Shown here piece by piece: positions 53,916 to 63,934 of a stretch of 64,000 nucleotides of DNA; positions within the stretch are counted from its first letter, which is position 1; the number at the start of each line of letters is the position of its first letter. The notes under the pieces are model-generated. The model did not search any database. It worked only from the letters and a program-made list of their open reading frames with translations, and was not told the DNA's origin. A program made the translations under genes and the position numbers. The stretch is taken from positions 2,046,001 to 2,110,000 of the forward strand of contig NZ_CP043318.1 in assembly GCF_001984825.2 (NCBI RefSeq). Reading direction: 5' to 3'. The DNA comes from Enterobacter chengduensis. GTDB taxonomy: Bacteria; Pseudomonadota; Gammaproteobacteria; Enterobacterales; Enterobacteriaceae.

Positions 53916-54959
53916 ATGAGCGAGCAAACCATTCGTTTAACGCAGTACAGCCACGGAGCCGGTTGCGGTTGTAAAATTTCCCCTAAAGTGCTGGAAACCA
54001 TCCTGCACAGCGAACAGGCGAAGTTTGTCGACCCGAACCTGCTTGTCGGCAATGAAACGCGTGACGATGCTGCAGTTTATGACTTAGGTAACGGCACCAG
54101 CATTATCAGCACCACCGACTTTTTTATGCCGATTGTCGATAACCCGTTCGACTTCGGGCGCATTGCGGCCACCAACGCCATCAGCGATATCTTCGCCATG
54201 GGCGGTAAGCCGATCATGGCGATTGCCATTCTGGGCTGGCCGATCAACACCATCCCGCCGGAAGTCGCCCGCGAGGTGATTGATGGCGGGCGTTTCGCCT
54301 GCCAGCAGGCGGGAATTGCGCTGGCCGGCGGTCACTCGATTGATGCTCCAGAACCTATCTTCGGCCTGGCCGTTACCGGAGTGGTGCCGACCGAGCGCGT
54401 GAAGCGCAACAGCACCGCGCAGGCGGGCTGCAGGCTGTTCCTCACCAAGCCGCTGGGCATTGGCGTGCTGACCACCGCCGAGAAAAAATCCCTGCTGAAG
54501 CCGGAGCACAAAGGGCTGGCAACGGAAGTGATGTGCCAGATGAACCTTGCCGGTGCGGCATTCGCCAATATCGACGGCGTGAAGGCGATGACCGACGTCA
54601 CCGGTTTTGGTCTGCTGGGGCACCTCTCGGAAGTGTGTCAGGGCGCGGGCGTGCAGGCGCAGGTCTGGTATCAGGACGTGCCGAAGCTGCCGGGCGTGGA
54701 AGCGTACATTGCTCAGGGCGCCGTTCCTGGTGGTACCCAGCGCAACTTCGCCAGCTACGGTCATCTTATGGGCGAAATGCCAGAAGAATGGCGCAACCTG
54801 CTGTGCGATCCGCAAACCTCCGGCGGCCTGCTGCTGGCGGTCACGCCGGAATCCGAAGCCGAGGTTCAGGCGACCGCTGCGGAGTTCGGCATCACCCTGA
54901 CGGCGATCGGCGAGCTGGTGACCGCGCGCGGTGGCCGACCGATGATTGAGATCCGTTAA
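53916..54959 (+). CDS. selD: SelD, selenide water dikinase
   Basis: SelD makes selenophosphate from selenide and ATP, the selenium donor for selenocysteine and selenouridine. It has 347 residues like E. coli. The active site GAGCGCK holds Cys17 and Lys20; this is a Cys form, not a selenocysteine form. Gly-rich ATP-site segments [10 protein letters not shown] and [10 protein letters not shown] are intact. It is four bases from topB. Confidence 0.98.
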   Translation: MSEQTIRLTQYSHGAGCGCKISPKVLETILHSEQAKFVDPNLLVGNETRDDAAVYDLGNGTSIISTTDFFMPIVDNPFDFGRIAATNAISDIFAMGGKPIMAIAILGWPINTIPPEVAREVIDGGRFACQQAGIALAGGHSIDAPEPIFGLAVTGVVPTERVKRNSTAQAGCRLFLTKPLGIGVLTTAEKKSLLKPEHKGLATEVMCQMNLAGAAFANIDGVKAMTDVTGFGLLGHLSEVCQGAGVQAQVWYQDVPKLPGVEAYIAQGAVPGGTQRNFASYGHLMGEMPEEWRNLLCDPQTSGGLLLAVTPESEAEVQATAAEFGITLTAIGELVTARGGRPMIEIR

Positions 54960-54963
54960 TTCG

Positions 54964-56871
54964 ATGCGGTTGTTTATTGCCGAAAAGCCGAGCCTGGCCC
55001 GCGCCATTGCCGACGTGCTGCCTAAGCCGCACCGCAAGGGCGACGGCTTTATCGAATGCGGTAACGGGCAGGTGGTCACCTGGTGTATTGGTCACCTGCT
55101 TGAGCAGGCGCAGCCGGACGTCTACGACAGCCGCTACGCCCGCTGGAATTTGAACGATCTGCCCATCGTGCCGGAAAAATGGCGCCTGCAGCCCCGTCCC
55201 TCCGTCACCAAACAGCTCAACGTGATCAAGCGCTTCCTGCATGAAGCCGATGAAATCGTGCACGCGGGTGACCCGGACAGGGAAGGTCAGCTGCTGGTGG
55301 ATGAGGTGCTGGACTACCTTGAGCTGGCGGCGGAAAAGCGCCAGCAGGTGCAGCGCTGCCTGATTAACGACCTTAACCCGCAGGCGGTAGAGCGAGCCAT
55401 TTCGCGCCTGCGCGCCAACAGCGAGTTTATCCCGCTCTGCGTCTCGGCGCTTGCACGCGCTCGCGCCGACTGGCTGTACGGTATCAACATGACCCGCGCC
55501 TACACCATTCTTGGGCGTAACGCGGGCTATCAGGGCGTACTCTCCGTGGGCCGCGTGCAGACGCCGGTGCTGGGGCTGGTCGTGCGTCGCGACGAAGAGA
55601 TCGAGAACTTCGTCGCCAAAGACTTCTTTGAAGTGAAGGCGCATATCGTCACGCCGAAAGACGAGCGCTTTACCGCCGTCTGGCAGCCGAGCGACGCCTG
55701 CGAGTCTTACCAGGATGAAGAGGGGCGGTTGCTGCATCGTCCGCTGGCGGAGCATGTGGTTAATCGCATCACCGGTCAGCCCGCTATCGTGACCAGCTAT
55801 AACGATAAACGGGAATCAGAACCTGCGCCGCTGCCGTTTTCGCTGTCGGCTCTGCAGATTGAGGCCGCGAAGCGCTTTGGCCTCAGCGCGCAGAACGTGC
55901 TGGACATCTGCCAGAAGCTCTATGAAACCCACAAGCTCATCACCTACCCGCGTTCGGACAGCCGCTATCTGCCGGAAGAGCATTTTGCCGGTCGCCATTC
56001 GGTGATGAACGCCATTAGCGTGCACGCGCCGGACCTGCTGCCGCAGCCGGCGGTGAACCCGGACACCCATAACCGCTGCTGGGACGATAAAAAGGTGGAT
56101 GCCCACCACGCGATTATCCCGACGGCGCGCGCCAGCGGCGTTAACCTGACGGATAACGAAGCGAAGGTCTATAACCTGATCGCCCGACAGTACCTGATGC
56201 AGTTCTGCCCGGACGCCGTATTCCGTAAGTGCGTGATTGAGCTGGAGATTGCTAAAGGCAAATTCATTGCCAAAGCGCGCTTCCTCGCGGAAGCCGGCTG
56301 GCGCACGCTGCTGGGGAATAAAGAGCGTGACGAAGAGAACGACGGCACGCCGCTGCCGGTGGTCGCCAAAGACGATGAACTGCTGTGCGAAAAGGGCGAA
56401 GTGGTTGAACGTCAGACCCAGCCGCCGCGCCATTTCACCGATGCGACGCTGCTGTCGGCGATGACCGGGATCGCCCGCTTTGTGCAGGATAAAGATCTGA
56501 AGAAGATCCTCCGCGCCACCGACGGTCTGGGGACGGAAGCAACCCGCGCGGGGATCATCGAGCTGCTCTTTAAGCGCGGTTTTCTCGAGAAAAAAGGGCG
56601 CTATATCCATTCGACAGAGCCGGGCCGCGCGCTGATTCACTCGCTGCCGGAGCTGGCCGCCAGGCCGGACATGACGGCGCACTGGGAATCGGTGCTGACG
56701 CAGATCAGCGAGAAGCAGTGCCGCTATCAGGACTTTATGCAGCCGCTGGTCGGGACGCTTTATCAGCTGATCGATCAGGCGCGCAGCACGCCGGTGAAAA
56801 CGTTCAGAGGAATGGTTGCACCCGGTGGCGGCGCGAAGAAACCGTTTAAAAAGAAGAAAAGCGCGGCCTGA
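54964..56871 (+). CDS. topB: TopB, DNA topoisomerase III
   Basis: TopB is a type IA topoisomerase that decatenates replication intermediates with RecQ and SSB. ATG 54964 ([15 protein letters not shown]) gives 635 residues; E. coli has 653. The Toprim acidic motif [10 protein letters not shown] and the catalytic tyrosine in [12 protein letters not shown] (near 328) are conserved. The C-terminus ends with a basic tail [15 protein letters not shown], shorter than in E. coli. It lies four bases after selD. Confidence 0.97.
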   Translation: MRLFIAEKPSLARAIADVLPKPHRKGDGFIECGNGQVVTWCIGHLLEQAQPDVYDSRYARWNLNDLPIVPEKWRLQPRPSVTKQLNVIKRFLHEADEIVHAGDPDREGQLLVDEVLDYLELAAEKRQQVQRCLINDLNPQAVERAISRLRANSEFIPLCVSALARARADWLYGINMTRAYTILGRNAGYQGVLSVGRVQTPVLGLVVRRDEEIENFVAKDFFEVKAHIVTPKDERFTAVWQPSDACESYQDEEGRLLHRPLAEHVVNRITGQPAIVTSYNDKRESEPAPLPFSLSALQIEAAKRFGLSAQNVLDICQKLYETHKLITYPRSDSRYLPEEHFAGRHSVMNAISVHAPDLLPQPAVNPDTHNRCWDDKKVDAHHAIIPTARASGVNLTDNEAKVYNLIARQYLMQFCPDAVFRKCVIELEIAKGKFIAKARFLAEAGWRTLLGNKERDEENDGTPLPVVAKDDELLCEKGEVVERQTQPPRHFTDATLLSAMTGIARFVQDKDLKKILRATDGLGTEATRAGIIELLFKRGFLEKKGRYIHSTEPGRALIHSLPELAARPDMTAHWESVLTQISEKQCRYQDFMQPLVGTLYQLIDQARSTPVKTFRGMVAPGGGAKKPFKKKKSAA

Positions 56872-56886
56872 TACGCCCGGTTTTCT

Positions 56887-56907
56887 CCCTCTCCCTGTGG
56901 GAGAGGG
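56887..56907. terminator. Hairpin between topB and gdhA
   Basis: CCCTCTCCC-TGT-GGGAGAGGG, a perfect 9-bp stem between convergent genes without a T tract; same core as the hairpin after yeaC. Confidence 0.55.
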
Positions 56908-56930
56908 CGCCCGGCCGCACGATATAAACT

Positions 56931-58274
56931 TTAAATCACGCCCTGCCCAATCATCGCGTCCGCCACCTTCACGAACCCGGCGATATTCGCCCCGCGCACG
57001 TAGTTGGTTTGCGACGCTTCACCGCCGTACTCCACGCAGGCGTGATGAATATCGAGCATGATGTGGTGCAGGCGCGCATCCACCTTTTCCGCCTTCCAGC
57101 CGAGACGCGCGGCGTTTTGCGCCATCTCGAGCCCGGAGGTCGCCACGCCGCCTGCGTTAGCGGCCTTGCCCGGTGCAAACAGCACGCCCGCTTCCAGGAA
57201 CAGATCCGTCGCGTCGATGGTGGTCGGCATATTCGCCCCTTCGGCCACCGCTTTTACGCCGTTGCTAATCAACGTACGCGCGGCCTCCACGTCCAGCTCG
57301 TTCTGCGTGGCGCACGGCAGGGCGATATCCACCGGCACGCCCCACGGCTGTTTCCCTTCCAGGTAGGTCAGGCCAAACTCGCGGGCATAATCCGCCACCC
57401 GGCCGTCGCGGCTGGCTTTGATGTCACACAGGCGCGCCAGTTTTTCCGCCGTGAAGCCCGCTTCATCCACCACCGTGCCGCTGGAGTCAGAGGCGGTCAC
57501 CACGCGAGCGCCAAACTGCATCGCTTTCTCAATGGCGTACTGCGCCACGTTACCGGAGCCGGACACCGCGACGCGCATCCCTTCAAAGCCTAAACCGTGA
57601 CGCTTGAGCATGGCCTCGGTGAAGTAGACCAGCCCATAGCCCGTGGCTTCCGGGCGGATCAGGCTCCCGCCAAACGACAGCCCCTTGCCGGTAAAGACGC
57701 AGGCGCTGTTGTTCGAGAGCTTTTTCATCATCCCGGCCATAAAGCCCACTTCGCGTCCGCCCACGCCGATATCACCGGCAGGCACGTCGGTATCCGGGCC
57801 GAGATGGCGCCAGAGTTCGGTCATCAGCGCCTGGCAGAAACGCATGACTTCACCTTCGCTTTTGCCCTTTGGGTCGAAATCGCTGCCGCCTTTCCCGCCG
57901 CCCATCGGCAGCGTGGTGAGGGCGTTTTTAAAGGTCTGCTCGAAGCCGAGGAATTTCAGGATCGACAGGTTGACGGAGGGATGAAAACGCATGCCCCCCT
58001 TAAACGGACCAATGGCCGAGTTAAACTGCACGCGCCACGCGCGGTTGACCTGCACCTGGTTGCGATCGTCCACCCAGGCCACGCGGAACTGGATCACCCG
58101 CTCGGGCTCGACAAGGCGTTCAAGCAGCGACATCTGGCGATAACGCGGGTTTTGTTCAAGGAAGGGCCACAGGGTGGTCATCACTTCACGCACGGCCTGC
58201 GCGAACTCGCTTTGGTGCGGGTCGCGCTGCTGAACGTGGGCAAGGAAACTTTCCAGAGAGCGTGTCTGATCCAT
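56931..58274 (-). CDS. gdhA: GdhA, NADP-specific glutamate dehydrogenase
   Basis: GdhA makes glutamate from 2-oxoglutarate and ammonium at high ammonium. The 447 residues match E. coli. The catalytic lysine region is LPMGGGKGGSDFDPKG, and the NADP fold shows VSGSGNVAQYA. The promoter lies in the 227 bp between it and the divergent ynjH. Confidence 0.97.
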   Translation of the reverse strand: MDQTRSLESFLAHVQQRDPHQSEFAQAVREVMTTLWPFLEQNPRYRQMSLLERLVEPERVIQFRVAWVDDRNQVQVNRAWRVQFNSAIGPFKGGMRFHPSVNLSILKFLGFEQTFKNALTTLPMGGGKGGSDFDPKGKSEGEVMRFCQALMTELWRHLGPDTDVPAGDIGVGGREVGFMAGMMKKLSNNSACVFTGKGLSFGGSLIRPEATGYGLVYFTEAMLKRHGLGFEGMRVAVSGSGNVAQYAIEKAMQFGARVVTASDSSGTVVDEAGFTAEKLARLCDIKASRDGRVADYAREFGLTYLEGKQPWGVPVDIALPCATQNELDVEAARTLISNGVKAVAEGANMPTTIDATDLFLEAGVLFAPGKAANAGGVATSGLEMAQNAARLGWKAEKVDARLHHIMLDIHHACVEYGGEASQTNYVRGANIAGFVKVADAMIGQGVI

Positions 58275-58501
58275 AGATATAAGAACCTCTTATAATAATG
58301 TTTGCCTATGACTTATGCGATTTGTGTTGTTTTTTTGACTATACCACCCGTACTGCTTTGTGAGGCAAGCATAAATTTATAACGAAAGGGAAATTAATGA
58401 CCCGAGTCGGGTCATAACAAAAAGCGATGGTGCGTTAAATTAAAGGTTCTGCGCGATTTACCGTTATAGTCATTATCAGGACATAACAGGAAGGTAAGTC
58501 T

Positions 58502-58780
58502 ATGAACCGTTACGTAATGGGCGCGTTAGCCTTAATGCTGACCGCAGGCGCGCAGGCTGACCGCCTTCGCCCGGATGTGGAAGTGAATGTACCGCCGGAA
58601 GTGTTTAGCGCCAGCGGCCAGAATCAAACGGTGCAGCCCTGCAATCAGTGCTGCATCTATCAGAATCAGAACTACTCTGAAGGGGCGGTGGTGAAAGCGG
58701 AGGGCGTGCTGCTGCAGTGCCAGCGCGACGAGCGCACTGTCAGCACGAACCCGCTCGTCTGGCGTCGCGTAAAGCAATAA
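58502..58780 (+). CDS. ynjH: YnjH, DUF1496 periplasmic protein
   Basis: A 92-residue protein with a signal peptide ending near AQA-DRL (residue 19) and conserved cysteines in CNQCCIYQ, which suggest disulfides or metal binding in the periplasm. E. coli YnjH has 90 residues. AGGAAGG precedes ATG 58502. Its end overlaps the convergent nudG by 41 bp. Function unknown. Confidence 0.92.
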   Translation: MNRYVMGALALMLTAGAQADRLRPDVEVNVPPEVFSASGQNQTVQPCNQCCIYQNQNYSEGAVVKAEGVLLQCQRDERTVSTNPLVWRRVKQ

Positions 58781-59156
58781 ACGCTTCCAGCAGCGGAATA
58801 TCCGCGGGGGCTAAGGCGTAGCTAAACGCCTCTTCCGGCGTACACCACGCGAGCGCGCTGTGGTAGTGCGCCGTGAGCTCGCCGCGAAAAGCAGGAACGT
58901 GCCAGGCGTGCAGGTTGATTACGCGCTGCGAGACTTCCCGCTGGTGGCTTGCCACGTATTGTCCCGGCAGGGCGTCAATGCCCAGCTCTTCACGCAGTTC
59001 GCGGACAAGCGCCTCGGGCTGGGTTTCACCCGCCTCGACTTTGCCGCCGGCAAATTCCCACATTCCGGGCTGGTCAGCGTGGGCAGGGCGCTGCGCCAGT
59101 AAAATGTTGTCGTCTTTTTCGATGATGGCGGCAACGACATCGAGTGTTTTCAGCAT
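58740..59156 (-). CDS. nudG: NudG, CTP/dCTP-preferring Nudix pyrophosphohydrolase
   Basis: NudG hydrolyses oxidised pyrimidine nucleotides such as 5-hydroxy-CTP, with weak MutT-like action. ATG 59156 (MLKTLDVVAAIIEKDDN) is chosen; a TTG three codons earlier is possible. The Nudix box runs GGKVEAGETQPEALVRELREE and LGI at about 35-57. The C-terminal RDARRAGSC overlaps the ynjH tail. Confidence 0.93.
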   Translation of the reverse strand: MLKTLDVVAAIIEKDDNILLAQRPAHADQPGMWEFAGGKVEAGETQPEALVRELREELGIDALPGQYVASHQREVSQRVINLHAWHVPAFRGELTAHYHSALAWCTPEEAFSYALAPADIPLLEAFIALRDARRAGSC

Positions 59157-59231
59157 GGTCGTCAATAATTGATGGCAAAAAAAGACATATTATCGTGCCC
59201 TTTCTCAGAGTCCAGCTATCAGGAGAATCAG

Positions 59232-59801
59232 GTGAAAGAGACGAACGCTTGGGTTGACCCCCTCGAATCCCTTCCCGCCAGCCTTAAGCCAATTGCCGCC
59301 ATGCAGAAAAAGCATTTTGGCGCGGTGCTGAATCCCACCCGCTGGTGGGGGCGCATGCCGCGTCTGTTCTGGCTGGTGGCGCTGTTCGTCGGCTTTCTCG
59401 AACGTCGCCGTGCGCGCCTGACGCCCGCGCTTCGTTCGCTGCTCATGACGCGGGTGTCCCAGCTCTGCCACTGCGCCTTCTGTATTGATGCCAACAGCCT
59501 GCGGCTGGCCGAGCGCTGCGGCGCGCTGGATAAGGTGCAGGCCGTGGCCGACTGGCGAAATTCCGCCTTGTTTACGGAGCAGGAGCGCGCGGCGCTGGCC
59601 TACGCCGAGGCGGTGACCTCCACGCCGCCCCATGTGGACGAGGCCATCAAAACGGCGCTGAAGCGCCACTTTACGGATGACGCCATCACCGAGATGACGG
59701 CGCTCATTGCCTTTCAGAATCTCTCCGCCCGCTTTAACGCCGCGCTGGATATGCCGGCGCAGGGGCTGTGCGCCACGTTTAAAGGGAAGCCTGATGCTTG
59801 A
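59232..59801 (+). CDS. ynjA: YnjA, carboxymuconolactone decarboxylase/AhpD-like protein
   Basis: A 189-residue protein of the AhpD-like superfamily with the redox pair CxxC in SQLCHCAFCIDANS (near 89) and a hydrophobic segment LFWLVALFVGF. GTG 59232 has AGGAG six bases upstream; the longer form from 59169 lacks a site. It resembles E. coli YnjA (182 residues, RWWGRMP and DMPAQGL shared). In E. coli ynjA precedes ynjBCD; here it lies next to ynjF and overlaps it by 8 nt. Function unknown. Confidence 0.88.
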   Translation: MKETNAWVDPLESLPASLKPIAAMQKKHFGAVLNPTRWWGRMPRLFWLVALFVGFLERRRARLTPALRSLLMTRVSQLCHCAFCIDANSLRLAERCGALDKVQAVADWRNSALFTEQERAALAYAEAVTSTPPHVDEAIKTALKRHFTDDAITEMTALIAFQNLSARFNAALDMPAQGLCATFKGKPDA

Positions 59802-60411
59802 CCGTCACCTCCACCCGCGGGTTAAGCCCGTTCTGCATCGTCTGGTTTCCGTGCTGGATAAGCCGGGCATCACCCCCGACGGCTTAACCCTGACCGGGTT
59901 TGCCGTTGGCGTGCTGGCGCTGCCGTTTCTGGCCCTCGGCTGGTATCCGGCGGCGCTGGTCGCCATCGTTCTGAACCGCCTGCTGGACGGTCTGGACGGC
60001 GCGCTGGCGCGCCGCAGAGGATTAACAGATGCGGGAGGGTTTCTCGATATTGCGTTCGATTTTCTGTTCTACGCCCTCGTGCCGTTTGGCTTTGCGCTCG
60101 CCGCGCCCGCAGAAAACGCGCTGGCGGCCGCCTGGCTGCTGTTTGCGTTTATTGGGACCGGCAGCAGCTTTCTGGCCTTTGCGGCGCTGGCGGCGAAGCA
60201 CGACATCGACAACCCCGGCTATGCGCACAAGTCGTTTTACTATATCGGCGGGTTAACGGAGGGAACGGAGACTATCGCGCTGTTCGTGCTGTGCTGCCTC
60301 TTCCCGGCGCACTTTACGCTGTTCGCGTGGGTATTCGGCGCGCTGTGCTGGCTGACCACCACAACGCGCGTCTGGAGCGGCTACGTGACGCTGAGGTCAC
60401 TCAATTCTTAG
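59794..60411 (+). CDS. ynjF: YnjF, CDP-alcohol phosphatidyltransferase family membrane protein
   Basis: A 205-residue membrane enzyme of the CDP-alcohol phosphotransferase family. The motif D-G-x2-A-R-x8-G-x3-D-x3-D is visible in LDGLDGALARRRGLTDAGG and on to FLDIAFD (near 62-85). Four to six TM helices follow. The lipid product is not known. The ATG lies inside the end of ynjA, so the two are coupled. It overlaps convergent ynjE by 11 bp. Confidence 0.93.
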   Translation: MLDRHLHPRVKPVLHRLVSVLDKPGITPDGLTLTGFAVGVLALPFLALGWYPAALVAIVLNRLLDGLDGALARRRGLTDAGGFLDIAFDFLFYALVPFGFALAAPAENALAAAWLLFAFIGTGSSFLAFAALAAKHDIDNPGYAHKSFYYIGGLTEGTETIALFVLCCLFPAHFTLFAWVFGALCWLTTTTRVWSGYVTLRSLNS

Positions 60412-61711
60412 CGCTATCTGGCCCGCGTTCACCGGTGGTCACCGGGTTTTGCGGGTGGCTGCTCCATTCGTACCAGCCGCCGTCATAGACGGCGACGTTT
60501 TTCCAGCCCATCGCCCGGGCGTACATAAAGGTTTCGGACGCCCGCCAGCCGGTGCCGCAGTAAAACGCGACCTGCTGTTCCGGCAGGATATGCCACGTTT
60601 TCCACATGGCGGCGATGTCGTCAGCGCTGCGCATGGTGCCATCCGGGTTATGGAAATCCTCCATGTGGGTGGCATCGCTGCCCGCGTGACCCCAGCGGGC
60701 ACCGGCAATCTCACCTTTTGGCTTGATGTAGCTGTAGCCGCTGGTTTCGCCGATGAACTCCGGCCACGAACGAATGCTGACCAGGGAGGCATCCTGGCGG
60801 TGCAGCATGCCGCGCGCCTGGTCCATATCGACCATCAGCTGCGGCTGGCCGGGGATCGGCGCGCCGAACTCGGGCGCAGGCGTCACGTTCGCGGGCGTGC
60901 CGCGCTCAACCGGCAGACCGGCATCTGACCACGCCTTCCAGCCGCCGTCGAGAATACGCACGTCCTTCACGCCCGCATACAGCATAATCTGCGCCACGCG
61001 CGCGGCGGCGTAGACGTCGCGGCCATACAAGATGACGGTGGTATCGTGGCGGATCCCGTGCTTCGCCAGCATTGTTTTCAGCCTGTCGTCGGAGACTTTA
61101 TTCCACAGCGGCTCGCTTTCCACCTCGTTGGTATCGATATAGCCCGCGCCGGGAATGTGGCTCAGCAGGTAAAGCTTCGGCGCGCCCCAGGCGGCTTCAA
61201 TCACTTTCCAGTCACCCGCAGGCGCGGCGGTCACGGTTTTACCCTGCTGGAGGCGCTGGATCCACTGCGGGTAAACCAGCTGTTCAAAATGGGGCAGGCG
61301 CTGAAGGCGGTCGGGCGTCTGCAGCGCGCCGCTGAGCAGCGAAACGTGGCGGAAACCGGCTTTCTTCAGGCGGGCTTTCACCGCCAGGTTATCGGTCTCG
61401 TCGCCGTAGAGCGCGATGGCCGCTGCGGGCGTCAGCTGATGCTGTTTTGCCCAGCGCGCAATCTGCTCGTCGCTCATTGCGCTAAGCCAGCTGGCCGCAA
61501 GGTTAAGGGCGGCGGGTTCATGCCCGGAGGGGCCGCTCAGGGTCTGCGGCCAGCCGTTGTAGAAGGCGCTGGCGCGGGTGTCGACGGGCGTGCCGTGCTG
61601 CGCCTGAAGCTGGGACAGCGTCATCGCGTTGGGCATATCAGCCGCTAGAGAGGAAAAAGAGGCGAGGCCGCAGAGCAGGGCCAGCGCGGTCAGTTGAGAA
61701 ACACGTTTCAT
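60401..61711 (-). CDS. ynjE: YnjE, periplasmic thiosulfate sulfurtransferase
   Basis: A 436-residue protein with signal peptide (MKRVSQLTALALLCGLASF, cut near AADM) and three rhodanese domains, as in E. coli. The catalytic cysteine loop is FYCGTGWRASE near residue 385 in the last domain. ATG 61711 is chosen; the upstream part is not conserved. It follows ynjD after 73 bp. Confidence 0.95.
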   Translation of the reverse strand: MKRVSQLTALALLCGLASFSSLAADMPNAMTLSQLQAQHGTPVDTRASAFYNGWPQTLSGPSGHEPAALNLAASWLSAMSDEQIARWAKQHQLTPAAAIALYGDETDNLAVKARLKKAGFRHVSLLSGALQTPDRLQRLPHFEQLVYPQWIQRLQQGKTVTAAPAGDWKVIEAAWGAPKLYLLSHIPGAGYIDTNEVESEPLWNKVSDDRLKTMLAKHGIRHDTTVILYGRDVYAAARVAQIMLYAGVKDVRILDGGWKAWSDAGLPVERGTPANVTPAPEFGAPIPGQPQLMVDMDQARGMLHRQDASLVSIRSWPEFIGETSGYSYIKPKGEIAGARWGHAGSDATHMEDFHNPDGTMRSADDIAAMWKTWHILPEQQVAFYCGTGWRASETFMYARAMGWKNVAVYDGGWYEWSSHPQNPVTTGERGPDSAKN

Positions 61712-61784
61712 CGAATAGCCTGACGTCAGTAAAAGAGGGGGGCATTGTCGTCTCTCCCGAAACGGAAAACATTGCGTTAGCACA

Positions 61785-62405
61785 TTATTGCCAGCGAGAA
61801 ATCTCAATCAGCTCGCCGCCGGGCGGAATATCGTCCTCATCGTGCGTGACCAGCACCACCGGGATATTGCGCGCGCGCAGGGTGTCAAATACCCAGGCGC
61901 GAAACGTCGTGCGCAACGCTTTATCGAGGCGGCTGAACGGTTCATCCAGCAGCAGCGCCTGCGGCTCGGCGAGCAGGGCGCGCAGCAGGCTGACCCGGGC
62001 GCGCTCTCCGCCGGAAAGGGTGGCCGGATCGCTGGCGTAATGTCCGCTCAGCCCGGCGGAATCCAGCGCCTGCTCGACCGCTTCGCGCCGCGCGCGTCCG
62101 GCGATGCGCTCGGGCAAGGCCAGCAGCAAATTCTGCCCGACGCTAAAAGCGTCAAACAGCAGCGCGTCCTGAAAGAGAATGCCCAGCCCGCGGGATGCAA
62201 CGGGAAGACCGTCGCAGCGCCGCGCGTCGAGCCACAGTTCGCCCCGCGCCTGAAAGTCGTCTGACAGCGCGCCGACCATCCAGGCAAAAAGGGTCGATTT
62301 GCCGCTGCCGGATGGCCCCATCAGGGTAACGATCTCCCCGCGGGGAACGCAAAAACTGACCCCGCGGAAAAGCGGTTCGATGGTGAGATTGTTGACCTTC
62401 AGCAT
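61785..62405 (-). CDS. ynjD: YnjD, ABC transporter ATPase
   Basis: A 206-residue ATPase of an uptake-type ABC transporter of unknown substrate. Walker A GPSGSGKST (near 35), signature LSGGERARVSLLRAL and Walker B LLLDEPFSRLD are present. ATG 62405 (MLKVNNLTIEPLF) follows the end of ynjC with a one-base overlap (TAATG); longer versions run into ynjC and are rejected. Confidence 0.94.
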   Translation of the reverse strand: MLKVNNLTIEPLFRGVSFCVPRGEIVTLMGPSGSGKSTLFAWMVGALSDDFQARGELWLDARRCDGLPVASRGLGILFQDALLFDAFSVGQNLLLALPERIAGRARREAVEQALDSAGLSGHYASDPATLSGGERARVSLLRALLAEPQALLLDEPFSRLDKALRTTFRAWVFDTLRARNIPVVLVTHDEDDIPPGGELIEISRWQ

Positions 62406-63934
62406 TAACGTAACCCTTGTCGGTAGCGGCCCACGAGCCGGGATAGCAGGGCGGCAAGACCAAATACCGTGCCCGTGACCAGCAGCAATCCCAGCGCCCG
62501 GTTCGCGAGAATGGGGATACTGCCCCCGCTGCTGAGCGCGACGGTTTCGGTGGTCAGCGTGGCGAACCGCCCCGCGCCCAGCCACAGCGTCGGCATGTAT
62601 TGCGCCATGCTGACGGAAAAGCCTGTGGCAAAGGCCAGCAGCGCAGGGCGCACCAGCAGAGGGCATTTCAGCAGTAAGAATATTTTTTCCCGTCGCCAGC
62701 CGAGCGTTCTGGCGGTAAGGATAAGCCGGGGATCGACCCTTTGCCAGGCGGGCTGGAGCACCAAAAGCGTCCACGGGAATACCCAAAGCAGGTGGCTCCA
62801 GAGCACGGCGGCATAGTGCCCGTCGACGACCAGGCGCAACGCAATCGCGTACTGGCCGGTCACGAGCGGCAGCGCCGGAAGGGCGAGCGGTGACCACACC
62901 CACAGCGCCCCGCGCTGCGGGCCCCATTCCAGCCAGAGCAGGCCGACGGCCAGAGCAATCAGGCCTGAAAGCAGGCCGAAGGAAAGGCTGGTCCCCACCG
63001 GGCCAACGTCATCCCGCTGCGCCAGCATCAGCAGCACCGCGGCGCAAAGTATCCCGCACGCGGGCAGAAAGTCGCCCAGTGCCCGCTCTGGCAGAACGAG
63101 CGGCGTCCGGGGACGCGTTCCGCTCAGATCGAGAAACGTGCGGCGCCATGCCTTCCAGAGGCCGTATCCGAGGAGGGCTAGCGCGGCCAGCAGCAGAAGG
63201 AGAAGCAGGCACAGCAGCGTCCCTTTTGCCTGCTGCTGCGCGTCGCCCTGGCTCAGCCACTGCCAGGCCAGCACGGCCAGGGTCGGCGGGTTGCCGGGGC
63301 CAAGAACGAGCGCCACGTCCACGACCGACAGCGACCAGGCCAGCACCGCCAGCATCACCGCGCCGAGTACCGGCGCGATCGCCGGAAGGAGGAGCCAGTT
63401 AAGCGCCTGAAAACGCCCGTAGCCGAAGGTTTGCAGAACGATCTTCTGCTGCGCGAGCCGTTGTTCCGGCAGCACGGCGTAAATGGCCCACAGAACAAAC
63501 GCGCTCTCTTTGACCGCGAGCGTCAGGCCCAATCCGATGCCGTAGCGGTCAAATGGAGGCGAGCAGACGGTGCAGATCTGATAAAACAGGCCGCCTTCGG
63601 CAAACAGCAGCAGCGCGGCGGTGGCGAACGCCACGTGGGGGATCGCCAGCAGCCACGGCAGGCGCGTACTGAGACGCCGCCAGCGTTTGCCAGGCCAGAA
63701 AAGGGCCACGAGAGAAAGGGCGATAAACAACGCCCCCAGCGTGGCGATAAGCGTTGAAACCAGCGTGGCGATGGCGGCCTGAGGCAATTGTGGGTCGTTC
63801 AGCAGCCACTGCCAGTTAACGACAGAAAACGCCGGGGCAAGCAGCATGGCGCTGGCGGGCAGGAGCGGCAGATAAATGACCGCCATCGCCAGCCAGACGA
63901 GCCAGCTTAGCGGGTGCCGTAGCGACGCAGCCAT
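62405..63934 (-). CDS. ynjC: YnjC, ABC transporter permease
   Basis: A 509-residue permease with about twelve TM helices, formed by two fused BPD_transp_1 units as in ferric-iron or thiamine-type permeases. The cargo is unknown. ATG 63934 (MAASLRHPLSWLVW) lies 28 bp inside the end of ynjB, so translation is coupled. EAA-like loops are visible as LQTFGYGRFQALNWLLLP and LTARTLGWRREKIFLLLK. Confidence 0.93.
   Translation of the reverse strand: MAASLRHPLSWLVWLAMAVIYLPLLPASAMLLAPAFSVVNWQWLLNDPQLPQAAIATLVSTLIATLGALFIALSLVALFWPGKRWRRLSTRLPWLLAIPHVAFATAALLLFAEGGLFYQICTVCSPPFDRYGIGLGLTLAVKESAFVLWAIYAVLPEQRLAQQKIVLQTFGYGRFQALNWLLLPAIAPVLGAVMLAVLAWSLSVVDVALVLGPGNPPTLAVLAWQWLSQGDAQQQAKGTLLCLLLLLLLAALALLGYGLWKAWRRTFLDLSGTRPRTPLVLPERALGDFLPACGILCAAVLLMLAQRDDVGPVGTSLSFGLLSGLIALAVGLLWLEWGPQRGALWVWSPLALPALPLVTGQYAIALRLVVDGHYAAVLWSHLLWVFPWTLLVLQPAWQRVDPRLILTARTLGWRREKIFLLLKCPLLVRPALLAFATGFSVSMAQYMPTLWLGAGRFATLTTETVALSSGGSIPILANRALGLLLVTGTVFGLAALLSRLVGRYRQGLR

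Noticed and set aside
53916..54959. Selenocysteine in SelD
   Set aside because: Codon 17 is TGC (Cys) and no in-frame TGA or SECIS is seen.
54084..55079. Long ORF opposite selD
   Set aside because: A shadow of GC-rich third positions; no ribosome binding site and no recognisable protein features.
61785..62927. Long 380-residue version of YnjD
   Set aside because: The extra N-terminal part lies inside ynjC and has no similarity to ABC proteins; ATG 62405 with TAATG overlap is normal.
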